Assembly (NCBI RefSeq): GCF_002813425.1
Contig: NZ_PHUL01000001.1
Location: 2,797,001 to 2,861,000, forward strand
Direction: 5' to 3'
Source: Cellulophaga sp. RHA19
GTDB taxonomy: Bacteria > Bacteroidota > Bacteroidia > Flavobacteriales > Flavobacteriaceae
Length of the DNA: 64,000 nt
Part shown: positions 1 through 8,169 of the stretch, one piece after another
How the letters are laid out: every line of letters starts with the position of its first letter
How positions within the stretch are numbered: the first letter of the stretch is position 1
Program-made: the position numbers and the translations under genes
Notes under the pieces: generated by a model
Database searches by the model: none
Told to the model about the DNA's origin: nothing
The model's input: only the letters and a program-made list of their open reading frames with translations

Positions 1-410
1 TGGCAGCCAAATTTGGCTCTCAGTGTGTTGTTGTGGCAATAGATGCAAAAAATATAGATGGCAACTGGGTTGTACATTTAGTTGGTGGTAAAGTACCAAC
101 AGAACTTAATTTATTTGATTGGGCAAAAGAGGTAGAAGAAAGAGGAGCAGGAGAAATTTTGTTTACTTCTATGGATAATGATGGTACCAAAGATGGTTTT
201 GCAAATGAAGCATTAGCTAAATTATCAACCGAATTAAATATTCCTATTATAGCTTCAGGTGGTGCTGGTTCTATTCAGCACTTTACTGATACTTTTATAG
301 ACGGTAAAGCAGATGCGGCATTGGCAGCAAGTGTTTTTCACTTTAAAGAAATAGAAATAAAAGATTTAAAAGAAGAATTAAAAACTAACGGCATACCAGT
401 TAGATTATAA
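1..410 (+). CDS. hisF: Imidazole glycerol phosphate synthase cyclase subunit HisF, 3' part
   Basis: The gene enters the window already in frame; the reading frame is open from base 3 ([16 protein letters not shown]...). HisF takes PRFAR plus the ammonia released by HisH and forms imidazole glycerol phosphate in histidine synthesis. Visible family marks are VVAIDAK, the segment [13 protein letters not shown] carrying the second catalytic Asp (cyclase half of the TIM barrel), and IASGGAGS, the C-terminal phosphate-binding loop. About half of the usual ~250 residues is present. hisIE follows after 22 bases, so the two are very likely co-transcribed as the end of a his operon. The internal ATG at 33 is not the real start. 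Confidence 0.96.
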   Translation, partial: AAKFGSQCVVVAIDAKNIDGNWVVHLVGGKVPTELNLFDWAKEVEERGAGEILFTSMDNDGTKDGFANEALAKLSTELNIPIIASGGAGSIQHFTDTFIDGKADAALAASVFHFKEIEIKDLKEELKTNGIPVRL

Positions 411-432
411 TATCAATAGTAAAACGAATAAA

Positions 433-1029
433 ATGACAATAGATTTTACAAAAAGTACAGATGGTCTAGTACCTGCTGTTGTACAAGATGCAACTACCAA
501 AACAGTTTTAATGCTTGGCTATATGAATAAAGAAGCTGTGGACAAGACAAATGAAACAAAAAAAGTTACGTTTTATAGTAGAAGCAAAAATCGTTTATGG
601 ACTAAAGGAGAAGAAAGTGGTAACTTTTTAAATTTAGTTGATATAAAGGTAGATTGTGATAACGATACCTTATTAATTACAGCAAACCCTGTAGGACCAA
701 CGTGCCATACTGGTTCTGATACATGTTGGAATGGCGATAATACAAGCAATTATGGTTTTTTAACTGAGCTTGAAGATATTATTACAGACCGTAAAGAAAA
801 CCCAGAAAATAAAGACAGCTATGTAGCCTCTCTTTACAGAAAGGGAATTAACAAAGTTGCCCAAAAAGTTGGGGAAGAAGCCGTAGAAGTAGTTATTGAA
901 GCAAAAGATAGTGATGACCACTTATTTAAAGAAGAAAGTGCAGATCTACTATTTCATTACTTAATTTTATTACAAGCAAAAGGCTTTAAATTAAACGATA
1001 TTGTTAAAGTATTAAAAGATAGACATTAG
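433..1029 (+). CDS. hisIE: Bifunctional phosphoribosyl-AMP cyclohydrolase / phosphoribosyl-ATP pyrophosphatase HisIE
   Basis: 198 residues, the normal size of the fused enzyme. Residues ~1-105 are the HisI cyclohydrolase: VDCDND, TCHTGSDTCW supply the zinc and magnesium ligands. Residues ~110-198 are the HisE pyrophosphohydrolase, with SYVASLYRKG and KVGEEAVEVVIEAK, the EExxE-type metal site. It carries out steps 2 and 3 of histidine synthesis in the cytoplasm. It follows hisF closely, as the last gene of the operon. Its stop codon overlaps by four bases the stop of the convergent histidine kinase gene, leaving no room for an intergenic terminator. Confidence 0.96.
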   Translation: MTIDFTKSTDGLVPAVVQDATTKTVLMLGYMNKEAVDKTNETKKVTFYSRSKNRLWTKGEESGNFLNLVDIKVDCDNDTLLITANPVGPTCHTGSDTCWNGDNTSNYGFLTELEDIITDRKENPENKDSYVASLYRKGINKVAQKVGEEAVEVVIEAKDSDDHLFKEESADLLFHYLILLQAKGFKLNDIVKVLKDRH

Positions 1030-2513
1030 TGCACAGGTAATGTAAAACTAAAGGTGCTGCCTTCTTTGGGTTTGCTAAGTACAGTAATAGTGGTGTCATG
1101 CATTTCCATTATTTTCTTAACTATGGCTAAACCTAAGCCAGCGCCTCTTTTCTTTTCAGACTTGTCTAGCTGCTTGTAACGATCAAAAATATAAGGTTGC
1201 TCGTTAATTGGTATTCCTGCACCAGTATCTGTAATATTAATCTCTACTTTTTTAGCTTGCTTTTTAATTGCTAATGTTACTTTTCCGTTTGGTTCAGTAT
1301 ATTTAATAGCATTTTCTAGCAAGTTTTGTAATGCACGTTCTACCATACTAACATCTGCATATACAAGGTTGTTTTCATTAGAAGCATCCATTTCTAAAAC
1401 AATTTGTTTCTTTTCAGCTATTACCTTAAATTTTTCAATTAAGTCATAAGACAGTTCTGTTATAGAAAAGGGTTCTTTTACAGGTGTAACCTGTTCAGAC
1501 TCTAACTTAGAATACTCAAACAATTGGTTTATTAAGTTTGATAATCTGTCTATGTTGTTATGAGTAATTTGTAAATACTCATCTTTCTGAATTTCTGTAA
1601 GTGTATCTTTTTTAATTTGAAGCGTTTCTACATATCCTTTTAAAATAGCAAGTGGTGTTCTTAAATCATGTGATACGTTAGCAATTAATTCTCTACGTAA
1701 TGTATCTACAGACTGTATTTTATCAATATTACTAACAATAGTATCTGCCATATCATTAAAAGAGTTTGCAAGAACTTCAATATCAGATTTTTTTGTGTCT
1801 TTGATACGTGCAGTACGGTCTCCTTCTTGAAATTTATTTACAGTACTAATCATTACACGTAAGTTTTTAGTTAAAAACCAAATACTTAGTAGGCCTAATA
1901 ATGCAGCAAAAAGCATAGTCAGTAGGGTAGCACCAAGCCCTAACTTCATAAAATATTGAGATAACAAACTATTACTTATAGCCTGAAACTCTTGACCTGC
2001 AAGAATAATATATATGTAACCTTCTTTATCTCCGCTTTTATAAGGAGCGGCAGAAAATATTTTTTGTTCTTCTGTATTTCTAGGATCATCACCCAGAATA
2101 TACTTTTGTCCGTCTGTTTTTATAAATTCTTTAATAGGATCTAGTGATACGTGCTTAATAGGCTCATTGGCATCATGTTTTAAAACAACAGAATATAGTA
2201 CAGAGCCTGCATTGTCTAGTAAATACACTTCTATACTACGGTTAACCGCCATCATATCATGCATTAAGTCCCCAAACAATGGTTTATTTACACTACCATC
2301 TTCTAAAAAAGGAGAAGCATCTTTAAACTTTTCTTCAATAAGGTGGTTAGCTACTTTTGCGTTTACTTTTTGTATTGTAGCTTCATTGTATTTATTAGCA
2401 AAGTAACCAGTTATAAGTATGTAACAGGCTCCCATTAATATGATAATGAGAATAAAGGCAATCCACAATTTTTTTATCAGCTTAGTGCCAAGGACTTTTT
2501 TAGATGTTCCCAT
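1026..2513 (-). CDS. Two-component sensor histidine kinase (HAMP, HisKA, HATPase)
   Basis: 495 residues. An N-terminal membrane helix (~14-36), a periplasmic sensor of ~150 residues, a second helix (~190-215), a HAMP linker, then HisKA with the phospho-acceptor in NVSHDLRTPLAIL, and an HATPase domain with LLENAIKYTEPNG (N box), DTGAGI (G1) and GAGLGLAIVKKI (G2). All catalytic boxes look intact. It is the partner of the response regulator two bases upstream (2516-3208), and both are read on the minus strand as one unit. The sensed signal cannot be told from sequence; the sensor region contains no family I recognise. Confidence 0.93.
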   Translation of the reverse strand: MGTSKKVLGTKLIKKLWIAFILIIILMGACYILITGYFANKYNEATIQKVNAKVANHLIEEKFKDASPFLEDGSVNKPLFGDLMHDMMAVNRSIEVYLLDNAGSVLYSVVLKHDANEPIKHVSLDPIKEFIKTDGQKYILGDDPRNTEEQKIFSAAPYKSGDKEGYIYIILAGQEFQAISNSLLSQYFMKLGLGATLLTMLFAALLGLLSIWFLTKNLRVMISTVNKFQEGDRTARIKDTKKSDIEVLANSFNDMADTIVSNIDKIQSVDTLRRELIANVSHDLRTPLAILKGYVETLQIKKDTLTEIQKDEYLQITHNNIDRLSNLINQLFEYSKLESEQVTPVKEPFSITELSYDLIEKFKVIAEKKQIVLEMDASNENNLVYADVSMVERALQNLLENAIKYTEPNGKVTLAIKKQAKKVEINITDTGAGIPINEQPYIFDRYKQLDKSEKKRGAGLGLAIVKKIMEMHDTTITVLSKPKEGSTFSFTLPVH

Positions 2514-2515
2514 AG

Positions 2516-3208
2516 TTATATTTCTTCATTAAATTTATAGCCAACTCCCCAAGTGGTAAGTATATACATAGGGTTAGCCATATTAGATTCTATTTTAGCA
2601 CGCAACCTGTTTATATGTGAGTTTACAGTATGCTCATAACCTTCAAAATTATAACCCCAAATAATGTTTAACAGTTCTGTTCTAGAGTAATTTCTTCCTG
2701 GGTTAGAAGCCATTAAAACTAATAACTCAAACTCTTTTGGAGATAGCTCTATCTTTTGCTTGTTATGTAGTACCTTACGTTTATCAATATCTATAAAAAG
2801 ACCTTCAAAATTTAAGGTAGTAGAGTTGTTTTCTTCTATTTTAGGAGCATCAGACCTACGTAAAACAGCTTTAATACGAGCAAGTAATTCTCGTATGCTA
2901 AAAGGTTTAGTTAAATAGTCATCTGCACCAATTTCTAATCCTAATACACGGTCTATTTCTTCAGACTTAGCAGTAAGCATTATAACAGGAGTATTTTTTT
3001 TAGTTCTTAGTTTTTTACAAACCTCAATACCGTCCATAATAGGTAATGTAAGATCTAATAAAATAAGGTCATAATCATTTTCTAAAGCTAAATTTAGACC
3101 AGTTTCACCGTCCATAGCTTTAGTTGTGGTATATACCATATCTGTTAAATGTATTTCCAGCAATTGTATAATTTCTGGATCGTCTTCTATAATTAAAATC
3201 TGTTTCAT
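2516..3208 (-). CDS. OmpR/PhoB-family response regulator
   Basis: 230 residues. An N-terminal receiver (ILIIEDDPE acidic pocket, phospho-acceptor Asp in LILLDLTLPIMDG, conserved Lys in YLTKPFSI) is joined to a C-terminal winged helix (SPKEFELLVLMASNPGRNYSR..., TVNSHINRLRAKIE), the DNA-binding domain of this family. It lies directly upstream of its kinase, with a two-base gap. The region before its start (3209-3426) holds repeated TATCACAAA elements, two of them 11 bases apart, the usual spacing for direct-repeat sites of this family, so autoregulation or control of the divergent lipoprotein at 3427 is likely. Confidence 0.94.
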   Translation of the reverse strand: MKQILIIEDDPEIIQLLEIHLTDMVYTTTKAMDGETGLNLALENDYDLILLDLTLPIMDGIEVCKKLRTKKNTPVIMLTAKSEEIDRVLGLEIGADDYLTKPFSIRELLARIKAVLRRSDAPKIEENNSTTLNFEGLFIDIDKRKVLHNKQKIELSPKEFELLVLMASNPGRNYSRTELLNIIWGYNFEGYEHTVNSHINRLRAKIESNMANPMYILTTWGVGYKFNEEI

Positions 3209-3234
3209 AATATGGTTGCAAAGAAGTTAATATA

Positions 3235-3372
3235 TATCACAAAGCTATCACAAACTTAAAAAGTTTATAATGTCAATGAAATTAAGGCTTTTAACGCTTT
3301 GTGACTACTGTAAGGTAGAATTTATCACAAATACCTTACAATATTGGCTGTAAAGTTTACTTTTTTGTGATT
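3235..3372. promoter_or_regulatory. Repeated TATCACAAA elements between divergent genes
   Basis: TATCACAAA occurs at 3235-3243, 3246-3254 and 3323-3331. The reverse form TTTGTGA occurs at 3298-3304 and 3364-3370. The first two copies are 11 bases apart, one helical turn, as in PhoB/OmpR-type direct repeats. They sit between the response regulator gene (minus strand) and the lipoprotein gene (plus strand). I infer binding sites for the adjacent regulator; no binding data are available. Confidence 0.45.
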
Positions 3373-3426
3373 TCATCGTTAAAAACAACCCGTTAATTTG
3401 TCTCATAATCTTAAAAACTCTAAAAT

Positions 3427-4308
3427 ATGAAAAAGTTACTATTATTATTTATGGCAACAGCTCTTGTAGTAAGTTGCGATAGTGATGACGACACAAATGA
3501 ACCACAAACAGCAAATTTAACAATGGGTATTGATGGTCTAGAAGACTTAGGTGCCGATTATGTTTACGAAGGTTGGATAATTGTAAATGGCGCTCCAGTA
3601 TCTACCGGAGTATTTACTGTAAATGGCGATGGTGTACCATCTAAAACATCTTTTAGTGTAGATGCCGCAACACTAGACCAAGCAACAGCTTATGTACTTT
3701 CTATAGAGCCAGCTGTAGATAATGACCCAGCACCAGCTACAACTAAATTATTATCTGGTGCATTTGCAGCAGAAACAGCAACTGTTAGTATTACAGATTT
3801 AGTAGGTGATTTTTCTAGCGCAAGTGGTGAATTCTTTTTAAGAACTCCAACAGATGAAGATGATGGTATGAATAATGGTAACGACCAATACGGAATTTGG
3901 TTTGGAATACCAGGAGCACCACCTGCAACAGGTTTAGAATTACCAGTTTTACCTGATGGATGGGTTTATGAAGGATGGGTAGTAGGAGCAGAAGGACCAA
4001 TAACTACAGGTACATTTATGGATCCTACTGCACAGGTAGAAGATTCTGGCAACCCTTTTAGTGGTGCTAATCCAGGACCTCCAATTCCAGGTGAAGACTT
4101 CTTTAATAATGCACCAACAGGATTTATGTTTCCTTTAGATGTTAGAGGTAAAACAGTTGTTATATCTGTAGAACCATCACCAGATAATAGTCCGGCTCCA
4201 TTTTTACTAAAACCATTAGTAGGAGTATCTGGACAGGAAACAGCACCAACAACTCATACTTTAAGTTTAAACAGTGATTCTTTTCCAACTGGTTGGGTTA
4301 AAAGATAA
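3427..4308 (+). CDS. Lipoprotein with two copies of a YEGW domain (anti-sigma-K-like fold)
   Basis: 293 residues. The lipoprotein signal ends in the lipobox VVSC (Cys17), followed by an Asp-rich run. The mature part holds an internal duplication: residues ~47-113 (YEGWIIVNGAPVSTGVF ... LSIEPAVDNDPAP) and ~180-275 (YEGWVVGAEGPITTGTF ... ISVEPSPDNSPAP). The YEGW...TG.F pattern resembles the C-terminal, extracytoplasmic domain of RskA-type anti-sigma factors, but no anti-sigma segment or membrane helix is present. A surface or periplasmic role is inferred. It is divergent from the two-component pair and ends at a strong terminator. Function unknown. Confidence 0.8.
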   Translation: MKKLLLLFMATALVVSCDSDDDTNEPQTANLTMGIDGLEDLGADYVYEGWIIVNGAPVSTGVFTVNGDGVPSKTSFSVDAATLDQATAYVLSIEPAVDNDPAPATTKLLSGAFAAETATVSITDLVGDFSSASGEFFLRTPTDEDDGMNNGNDQYGIWFGIPGAPPATGLELPVLPDGWVYEGWVVGAEGPITTGTFMDPTAQVEDSGNPFSGANPGPPIPGEDFFNNAPTGFMFPLDVRGKTVVISVEPSPDNSPAPFLLKPLVGVSGQETAPTTHTLSLNSDSFPTGWVKR

Positions 4309-4324
4309 TTTATTTTAGTTCATA

Positions 4325-4357
4325 AAAATAGCCTCTAGAAAATCTAGAGGCTATTTT
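4325..4357 (+). terminator. Rho-independent terminator after the lipoprotein gene
   Basis: A perfect 15-bp stem (AAAATAGCCTCTAGA at 4325-4339 with its complement at 4343-4357) and an AAA loop. The arms end in A and T runs, so it can act on both strands, also for the convergent gene ending at 4391. Confidence 0.88.
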
Positions 4358-4390
4358 ATTTATGTTTGTATTTGGTTTTGTTTTAGTTCT

Positions 4391-4876
4391 TTAAGGCCAA
4401 GTATCTAAGTCTTCTTCTTCATAACAATCTGTACTGTAATTTCCAATTTCGTTTTTACGAATAGAAAATATTTTTAATGTAACCAAGCACAAACCTAAAT
4501 AAGCAAGTACAATTGCAATACCTACAGGTAAAAAGTGATTTGGTAAAATAAGATCATCGTATGTACTGTATCCAAAAACAATACTAGCTATATCTACCAT
4601 TTTATAAATGTAAAAAGCGAAAATAGCATAGAAACCATATTCTAAGTTTCTCATTTCTTTATCTGGGTATTCATTTTCGGTTAATTTAAACCAAAAAGCA
4701 TACAAATAAATAATGTGTACTGTAGCTAAAAGAATAAAAAAATAACTACCAGGCTGGTTAAAGTGAAATTTGTCTGTTAACAATCCGTAAAAGTTTGAAA
4801 ACGATACAAGAATTAGTAAAATAACAGATATTAGGACAGATAACTTCCAAGAAATTTTTATTGTTGGTATTTTCAT
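4391..4876 (-). CDS. Hypothetical four-helix membrane protein
   Basis: 161 residues with four predicted membrane helices (about 12-32, 45-64, 80-102 and 113-137) and a short acidic C-terminal tail (CYEEEDLDTWP). I recognise no family. It is a monocistronic-looking minus-strand gene facing the terminator shared with the lipoprotein gene. The upstream stretch 4877-5059 is AT-rich, with no coding signal seen. The hydrophobic pattern and start ATG make it a believable gene, but nothing suggests a role. Confidence 0.72.
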   Translation of the reverse strand: MKIPTIKISWKLSVLISVILLILVSFSNFYGLLTDKFHFNQPGSYFFILLATVHIIYLYAFWFKLTENEYPDKEMRNLEYGFYAIFAFYIYKMVDIASIVFGYSTYDDLILPNHFLPVGIAIVLAYLGLCLVTLKIFSIRKNEIGNYSTDCYEEEDLDTWP

Positions 4877-5059
4877 ATCATTATAGAGTATAAAGCGGGG
4901 GGCTCTATGTTTAATTTAACACAAAATTATATCTTATGTTAAATTTTGATAAATAAAATCGGTTAAACACATAAATATAAGTGTAACTGTATTAGTTTAG
5001 ATAAACGGTATTTTAGCATAGATAATGTGCACATTAAATAGCTAAAAACAATTAAAACT

Positions 5060-5497
5060 CTATACTAACCAGCCCTTTTTTGTAGCATAATTAGAGAATA
5101 AAAATAGAAATACAGCAATTACTATTATCATTATAGGAAAATAGATAGAAGATGTACCTAAAACTTTTAATGCATTACTCATAAAAAAGGTATACACATT
5201 TTGCGCTATAATACCTGCTAATGAGATTAAGAATACAGTTTTAGCTGCTTTTTTACGTATAAGAAGTAACATACTTGCTAATACACCACCAAAAACGGCT
5301 ATTGCGTAAGCTCCTGTGACCCAAGAAGGTCTTTTATTGTATAACTCTTGTACTTCTTTGGTAAAAGAAGAGAAAATTTCATCAGATATATAAGCCTCTG
5401 CTATATATGCCATAACACCCATACAGTTCCAAATTAATGCTATAACAGCAATAACCCAGAACCAAACTGGAATTTTACTTGTGGTTTCGGTATTCAT
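5060..5497 (-). CDS. Conserved hypothetical four-helix membrane protein
   Basis: 145 residues with four hydrophobic segments (~10-33, 62-80, 87-107, 119-138). The first contains the pattern PVWFWVIAVIALIWNCMGVMAY, which I remember from small membrane proteins common in Flavobacteriaceae, sometimes labelled sugar transporter without good reason. No catalytic motif is visible. It is divergent from the TruA-like gene, with 87 bases between the start codons chosen here. Role unknown; inner-membrane location is inferred from the helices. Confidence 0.75.
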   Translation of the reverse strand: MNTETTSKIPVWFWVIAVIALIWNCMGVMAYIAEAYISDEIFSSFTKEVQELYNKRPSWVTGAYAIAVFGGVLASMLLLIRKKAAKTVFLISLAGIIAQNVYTFFMSNALKVLGTSSIYFPIMIIVIAVFLFLFSNYATKKGWLV

Positions 5498-5571
5498 TTT
5501 GGTTGGTTTTGTTGGTTAAACAATTGTAAAATACAAAAAAATAAGTTGTTTCTAGTGTTTTATTAATTGCA

Positions 5572-5579
5572 TACTTTTG
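5572..5579 (+). promoter_or_regulatory. Bacteroidota -7 box (TACTTTTG) next to the TruA-like start
   Basis: TACTTTTG matches the TAnnTTTG -7 box. A TTG at 5546-5548 is 23 bases upstream, within the spacing reported for Flavobacterium promoters. Transcription would begin around 5583-5587, almost at the GTG start at 5585, so the mRNA would be leaderless or nearly so. The box also rules against the upstream TTG codon at 5567 as translation start. Confidence 0.55.
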
Positions 5580-5584
5580 CTTTT

Positions 5585-6379
5585 GTGAAAAAACAGAAAC
5601 AATATTATTTAATAAGATTACAATTTTTGGGCTACAGATTTAGTGGATGGCAAAAGCAACCAGGTTATAAAACCATTGAAGGTATGTTAGCCAAAACACT
5701 AAAATTTATACTTCCAGAACGTCAATATAAAATTCTAGGAGCTGGTCGTACAGATGCTAAAGTATCTGCTTTAGATGCTGCTTTTGAGCTTTTTTTAGAT
5801 GGTGAACCGTTAGAAGATTTAGATTTTTTTTTAAGTGATTTTAATAAAAACTTACCATCAGATATTAGAATTGTTGATGTAAAGCACGTAAAAGAAAAAT
5901 TTAATATAATACAGCATAGTAAAGAAAAGGAATATGTGTATTTATTTTCTTTTGGAGAAAAAAATCATCCTTATGCTGCACCATTTATGGCAAATATACA
6001 GGCAGAGTTAGATTTAGATTTAATGAAAAAAGCTACTAGCTTATTTGTAGGCACACATAACTTTAAAAGTTTTACTGCCAAACCTAAAGAAAATGGCAAG
6101 TTTATACGAAAAGTAAACTCTGCAGAAATAAAAGAAAATACAATTTTAAAGGCAAATTTTTTTCCAGAAAAGTCATATGCTTTTCACATCAAAGGCGAGG
6201 GGTTTATGCGTTACCAAGTACGTATGTTAATGGGAGCTTTAATTCAGCTAGGAAAAGGAGAAGTAACCCTTTCTGATATAGAAGAAGCCTTAAAGCTAGA
6301 CAGTACAACTAAATTTGTATTTGTAGCTCCAGGCTCTGGCTTAATGCTACATAGTTTAGATTTTAAAGATGATGCTTAA
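5585..6379 (+). CDS. TruA-family tRNA pseudouridine synthase, divergent paralog
   Basis: 264 residues from GTG at 5585 (MKKQKQYYLIRLQFLGYRFSGWQKQPG...). I prefer this start over the TTG at 5567 because a -7 promoter box covers 5572-5579. The family fold is clear: LGYRFSGWQKQ, GAGRTDAKVSALDAAF with the catalytic Asp, HNFKSFTAK, FMRYQVRMLMGALIQLGKG. Canonical TruA reads GRTDAGVHA; here it is GRTDAKVSA, so Gly and His beside the catalytic Asp are replaced. It is probably a second TruA-like enzyme with shifted tRNA (or other RNA) substrate choice. It ends inside a terminator shared with convergent cysM. Confidence 0.85.
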   Translation: MKKQKQYYLIRLQFLGYRFSGWQKQPGYKTIEGMLAKTLKFILPERQYKILGAGRTDAKVSALDAAFELFLDGEPLEDLDFFLSDFNKNLPSDIRIVDVKHVKEKFNIIQHSKEKEYVYLFSFGEKNHPYAAPFMANIQAELDLDLMKKATSLFVGTHNFKSFTAKPKENGKFIRKVNSAEIKENTILKANFFPEKSYAFHIKGEGFMRYQVRMLMGALIQLGKGEVTLSDIEEALKLDSTTKFVFVAPGSGLMLHSLDFKDDA

Positions 6380-6407
6380 GAGTCATAAGCATCATCTTAA
6401 TTTTTTT
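6366..6407. terminator. Terminator between convergent truA-like and cysM genes
   Basis: A 12-bp perfect stem, AAGATGATGCTT (6366-6377) with AAGCATCATCTT (6387-6398), a 9-base loop, then AATTTTTTT on the plus strand. The left arm overlaps the last codons of the TruA-like gene. Confidence 0.85.
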
Positions 6408-7287
6408 ATCCAAATAAACCAGAAGACAAATATCTGTCACCTCTATCACATACAATAGAAACTATGGTTCCACTGTCTAAAGTACTGGCTAATTTTGCAG
6501 CAGCAAATGCTGCGCCACCGCTACTGACACCAGCAAAAATGCCTTCTTTTTTAGCTAGTAGTAATGTTGTTTGTTCTGCTTCTTCTTGGCTAACATCTAT
6601 AATTTTATCAACCTTAGAAGCATCAAATATTTTAGGTAAATATTCTTGTGGCCATTTACGTATACCAGGAATTTTAGCACCCTCTTTAGGTTGTACACCC
6701 ACAATTTGTATGTCTTTGTTTTGTTCTTTTAAATAGGTAGATGTGCCCATTATAGTACCTGTTGTACCCATAGAAGAGACAAAATGTGTGATTTTATTAT
6801 CAGTATCTCTCCAAATTTCTGGTCCTGTAGATTTGTAATGTGCTTTCCAATTATCATCATTACCAAACTGGTTAAGCATTACAGCCCCTTTTTTAACTTG
6901 CTCGTCTGCATAATCTCTAGCGCCTAAAATCCCAACACTTGCTGGGGTTAAAGTAACTTTTGCTCCATATGCACGCATTGTTTGTATGCGTTCTTTAGTA
7001 GACCCTTCAGACAATACAATTTCTATATCCAAATTAAAAATACCAGCAATCATAGCTAGTGCAATACCAGTATTACCACTAGTTGCTTCTACAAGCTTGG
7101 TTGTTTTGTCAATATCACCCCTGTCCAAAGCACTTTTTATCATATTATAAGCAGCTCTATCCTTAACACTTCCGCCAGGGTTGTTGCCTTCTAACTTAAA
7201 AAGTAATTTAACATTTGGGTTGGTATTTAAAACCTTAGACTCTACTAATGGCGTATTACCAATTAAATCTAGAATACTATGAGACAT
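6406..7287 (-). CDS. cysM: Cysteine synthase CysM (O-acetylserine sulfhydrylase B)
   Basis: 293 residues, the usual size. It is a PLP enzyme making cysteine from O-acetylserine and sulfide (or thiosulfate). Motifs: LEGNNPGGSVKDRAA with the PLP Lys, the substrate loop TSGNTGIALAMIA, the phosphate-binding glycine loop SMGTTGTIMGTS, and IVCDRGDRYLSSGLF near the C-terminus, typical of the CysM branch. It overlaps the 3' end of the serine acetyltransferase gene by 11 bases, so both are translated from one message and form the complete two-step route from serine to cysteine. Confidence 0.95.
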   Translation of the reverse strand: MSHSILDLIGNTPLVESKVLNTNPNVKLLFKLEGNNPGGSVKDRAAYNMIKSALDRGDIDKTTKLVEATSGNTGIALAMIAGIFNLDIEIVLSEGSTKERIQTMRAYGAKVTLTPASVGILGARDYADEQVKKGAVMLNQFGNDDNWKAHYKSTGPEIWRDTDNKITHFVSSMGTTGTIMGTSTYLKEQNKDIQIVGVQPKEGAKIPGIRKWPQEYLPKIFDASKVDKIIDVSQEEAEQTTLLLAKKEGIFAGVSSGGAAFAAAKLASTLDSGTIVSIVCDRGDRYLSSGLFG

Positions 7288-8086
7288 TTTGTGTAGTTTT
7301 TATTTGTATTTCAGATTTATAAAAAACCTTTGAATTTGCTGGTATAGAGCTAGTAACCCAAGCATTACCACCAATAATTGTATTTTCTCCAATTACAGTA
7401 TCACCTCCTAAAATAGTAGCGTTGGCATAAATTGTAACATTGTTTTTTATAGTTGGGTGTCTTTTGGTTTGCTTTAAATTTTTAGCAACATATAAAGCCC
7501 CTAGTGTAACACCTTGGTATATTTTAACGTGGTCTTCTATAACAGCAGTTTCGCCAATAACAACACCAGTTGCATGGTCTATAAAAAAAGAGTTTCCTAT
7601 TTTGGCTCCAGGATTAATATCTACACCAGTTAACCTATGTGCATACTCCGTCATTAAACGCGGTACTAAAGGAAAACCAATAGTGTGTAATTCATGTGCC
7701 AATCTGTAAATAGCTATGGCATAAAAGCCAGGATAAGCCATATAAACTTCTTCAATAGATAACGAAGCAGGATCACAATTTACTATTGCTTCTGCATCTA
7801 AATTAAGTTTTTGCAATATACTAGGTATGGTAACAACATATTTGTCCCAAATTTTTTTGCAGGGTTTTTCAAGTTGCCAGCAAGCAAGATTTACGAGTTC
7901 ATCAAATTGTACTTCTAATTGTTCTAAGTTTTCAGCTACAGGTGTCTGCGTATCAAACAAAGTATAAAAAAGTTTTTGTGTAAAAACTTCGGTTTTCTCT
8001 TTTAGACTAAAGTTTAAATTGGGTTGTTTTTTATGTAACTCAATCTCTTTAATTACAGATTTTAGTGTCATATGTAATGTATTCAA
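7277..8086 (-). CDS. cysE: Serine O-acetyltransferase CysE/EpsC type
   Basis: 269 residues. A helical N-terminal domain (~1-150) leads into a left-handed beta-helix of hexapeptide repeats (~165-260): DINPGAKIGNSFFIDHATGVVIGET, VKIYQGVTLGA, NVTIYANATILGGDTVIGENTIIGGNAWV. The DH pair in FIDHATG belongs to the acetyl-transfer site. The reaction is serine plus acetyl-CoA giving O-acetylserine, the substrate of the overlapping downstream cysM. The C-terminal tail beyond the helix, where CysE enzymes are often inhibited by cysteine, is present but short. Confidence 0.94.
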   Translation of the reverse strand: MNTLHMTLKSVIKEIELHKKQPNLNFSLKEKTEVFTQKLFYTLFDTQTPVAENLEQLEVQFDELVNLACWQLEKPCKKIWDKYVVTIPSILQKLNLDAEAIVNCDPASLSIEEVYMAYPGFYAIAIYRLAHELHTIGFPLVPRLMTEYAHRLTGVDINPGAKIGNSFFIDHATGVVIGETAVIEDHVKIYQGVTLGALYVAKNLKQTKRHPTIKNNVTIYANATILGGDTVIGENTIIGGNAWVTSSIPANSKVFYKSEIQIKTTQNVS

Positions 8087-8169
8087 CTATCAAAATTAAC
8101 TATTATTTCTATAAAAAAACTTTTAAAAACAGTTAACTTTAGCATAAATAATAGATTAGTAAGATTTTT

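Noticed and set aside
33..410. Start of hisF at the ATG at position 33
   Set aside because: The same frame is open to the window edge and encodes conserved HisF residues before that ATG, so the gene is truncated by the window.
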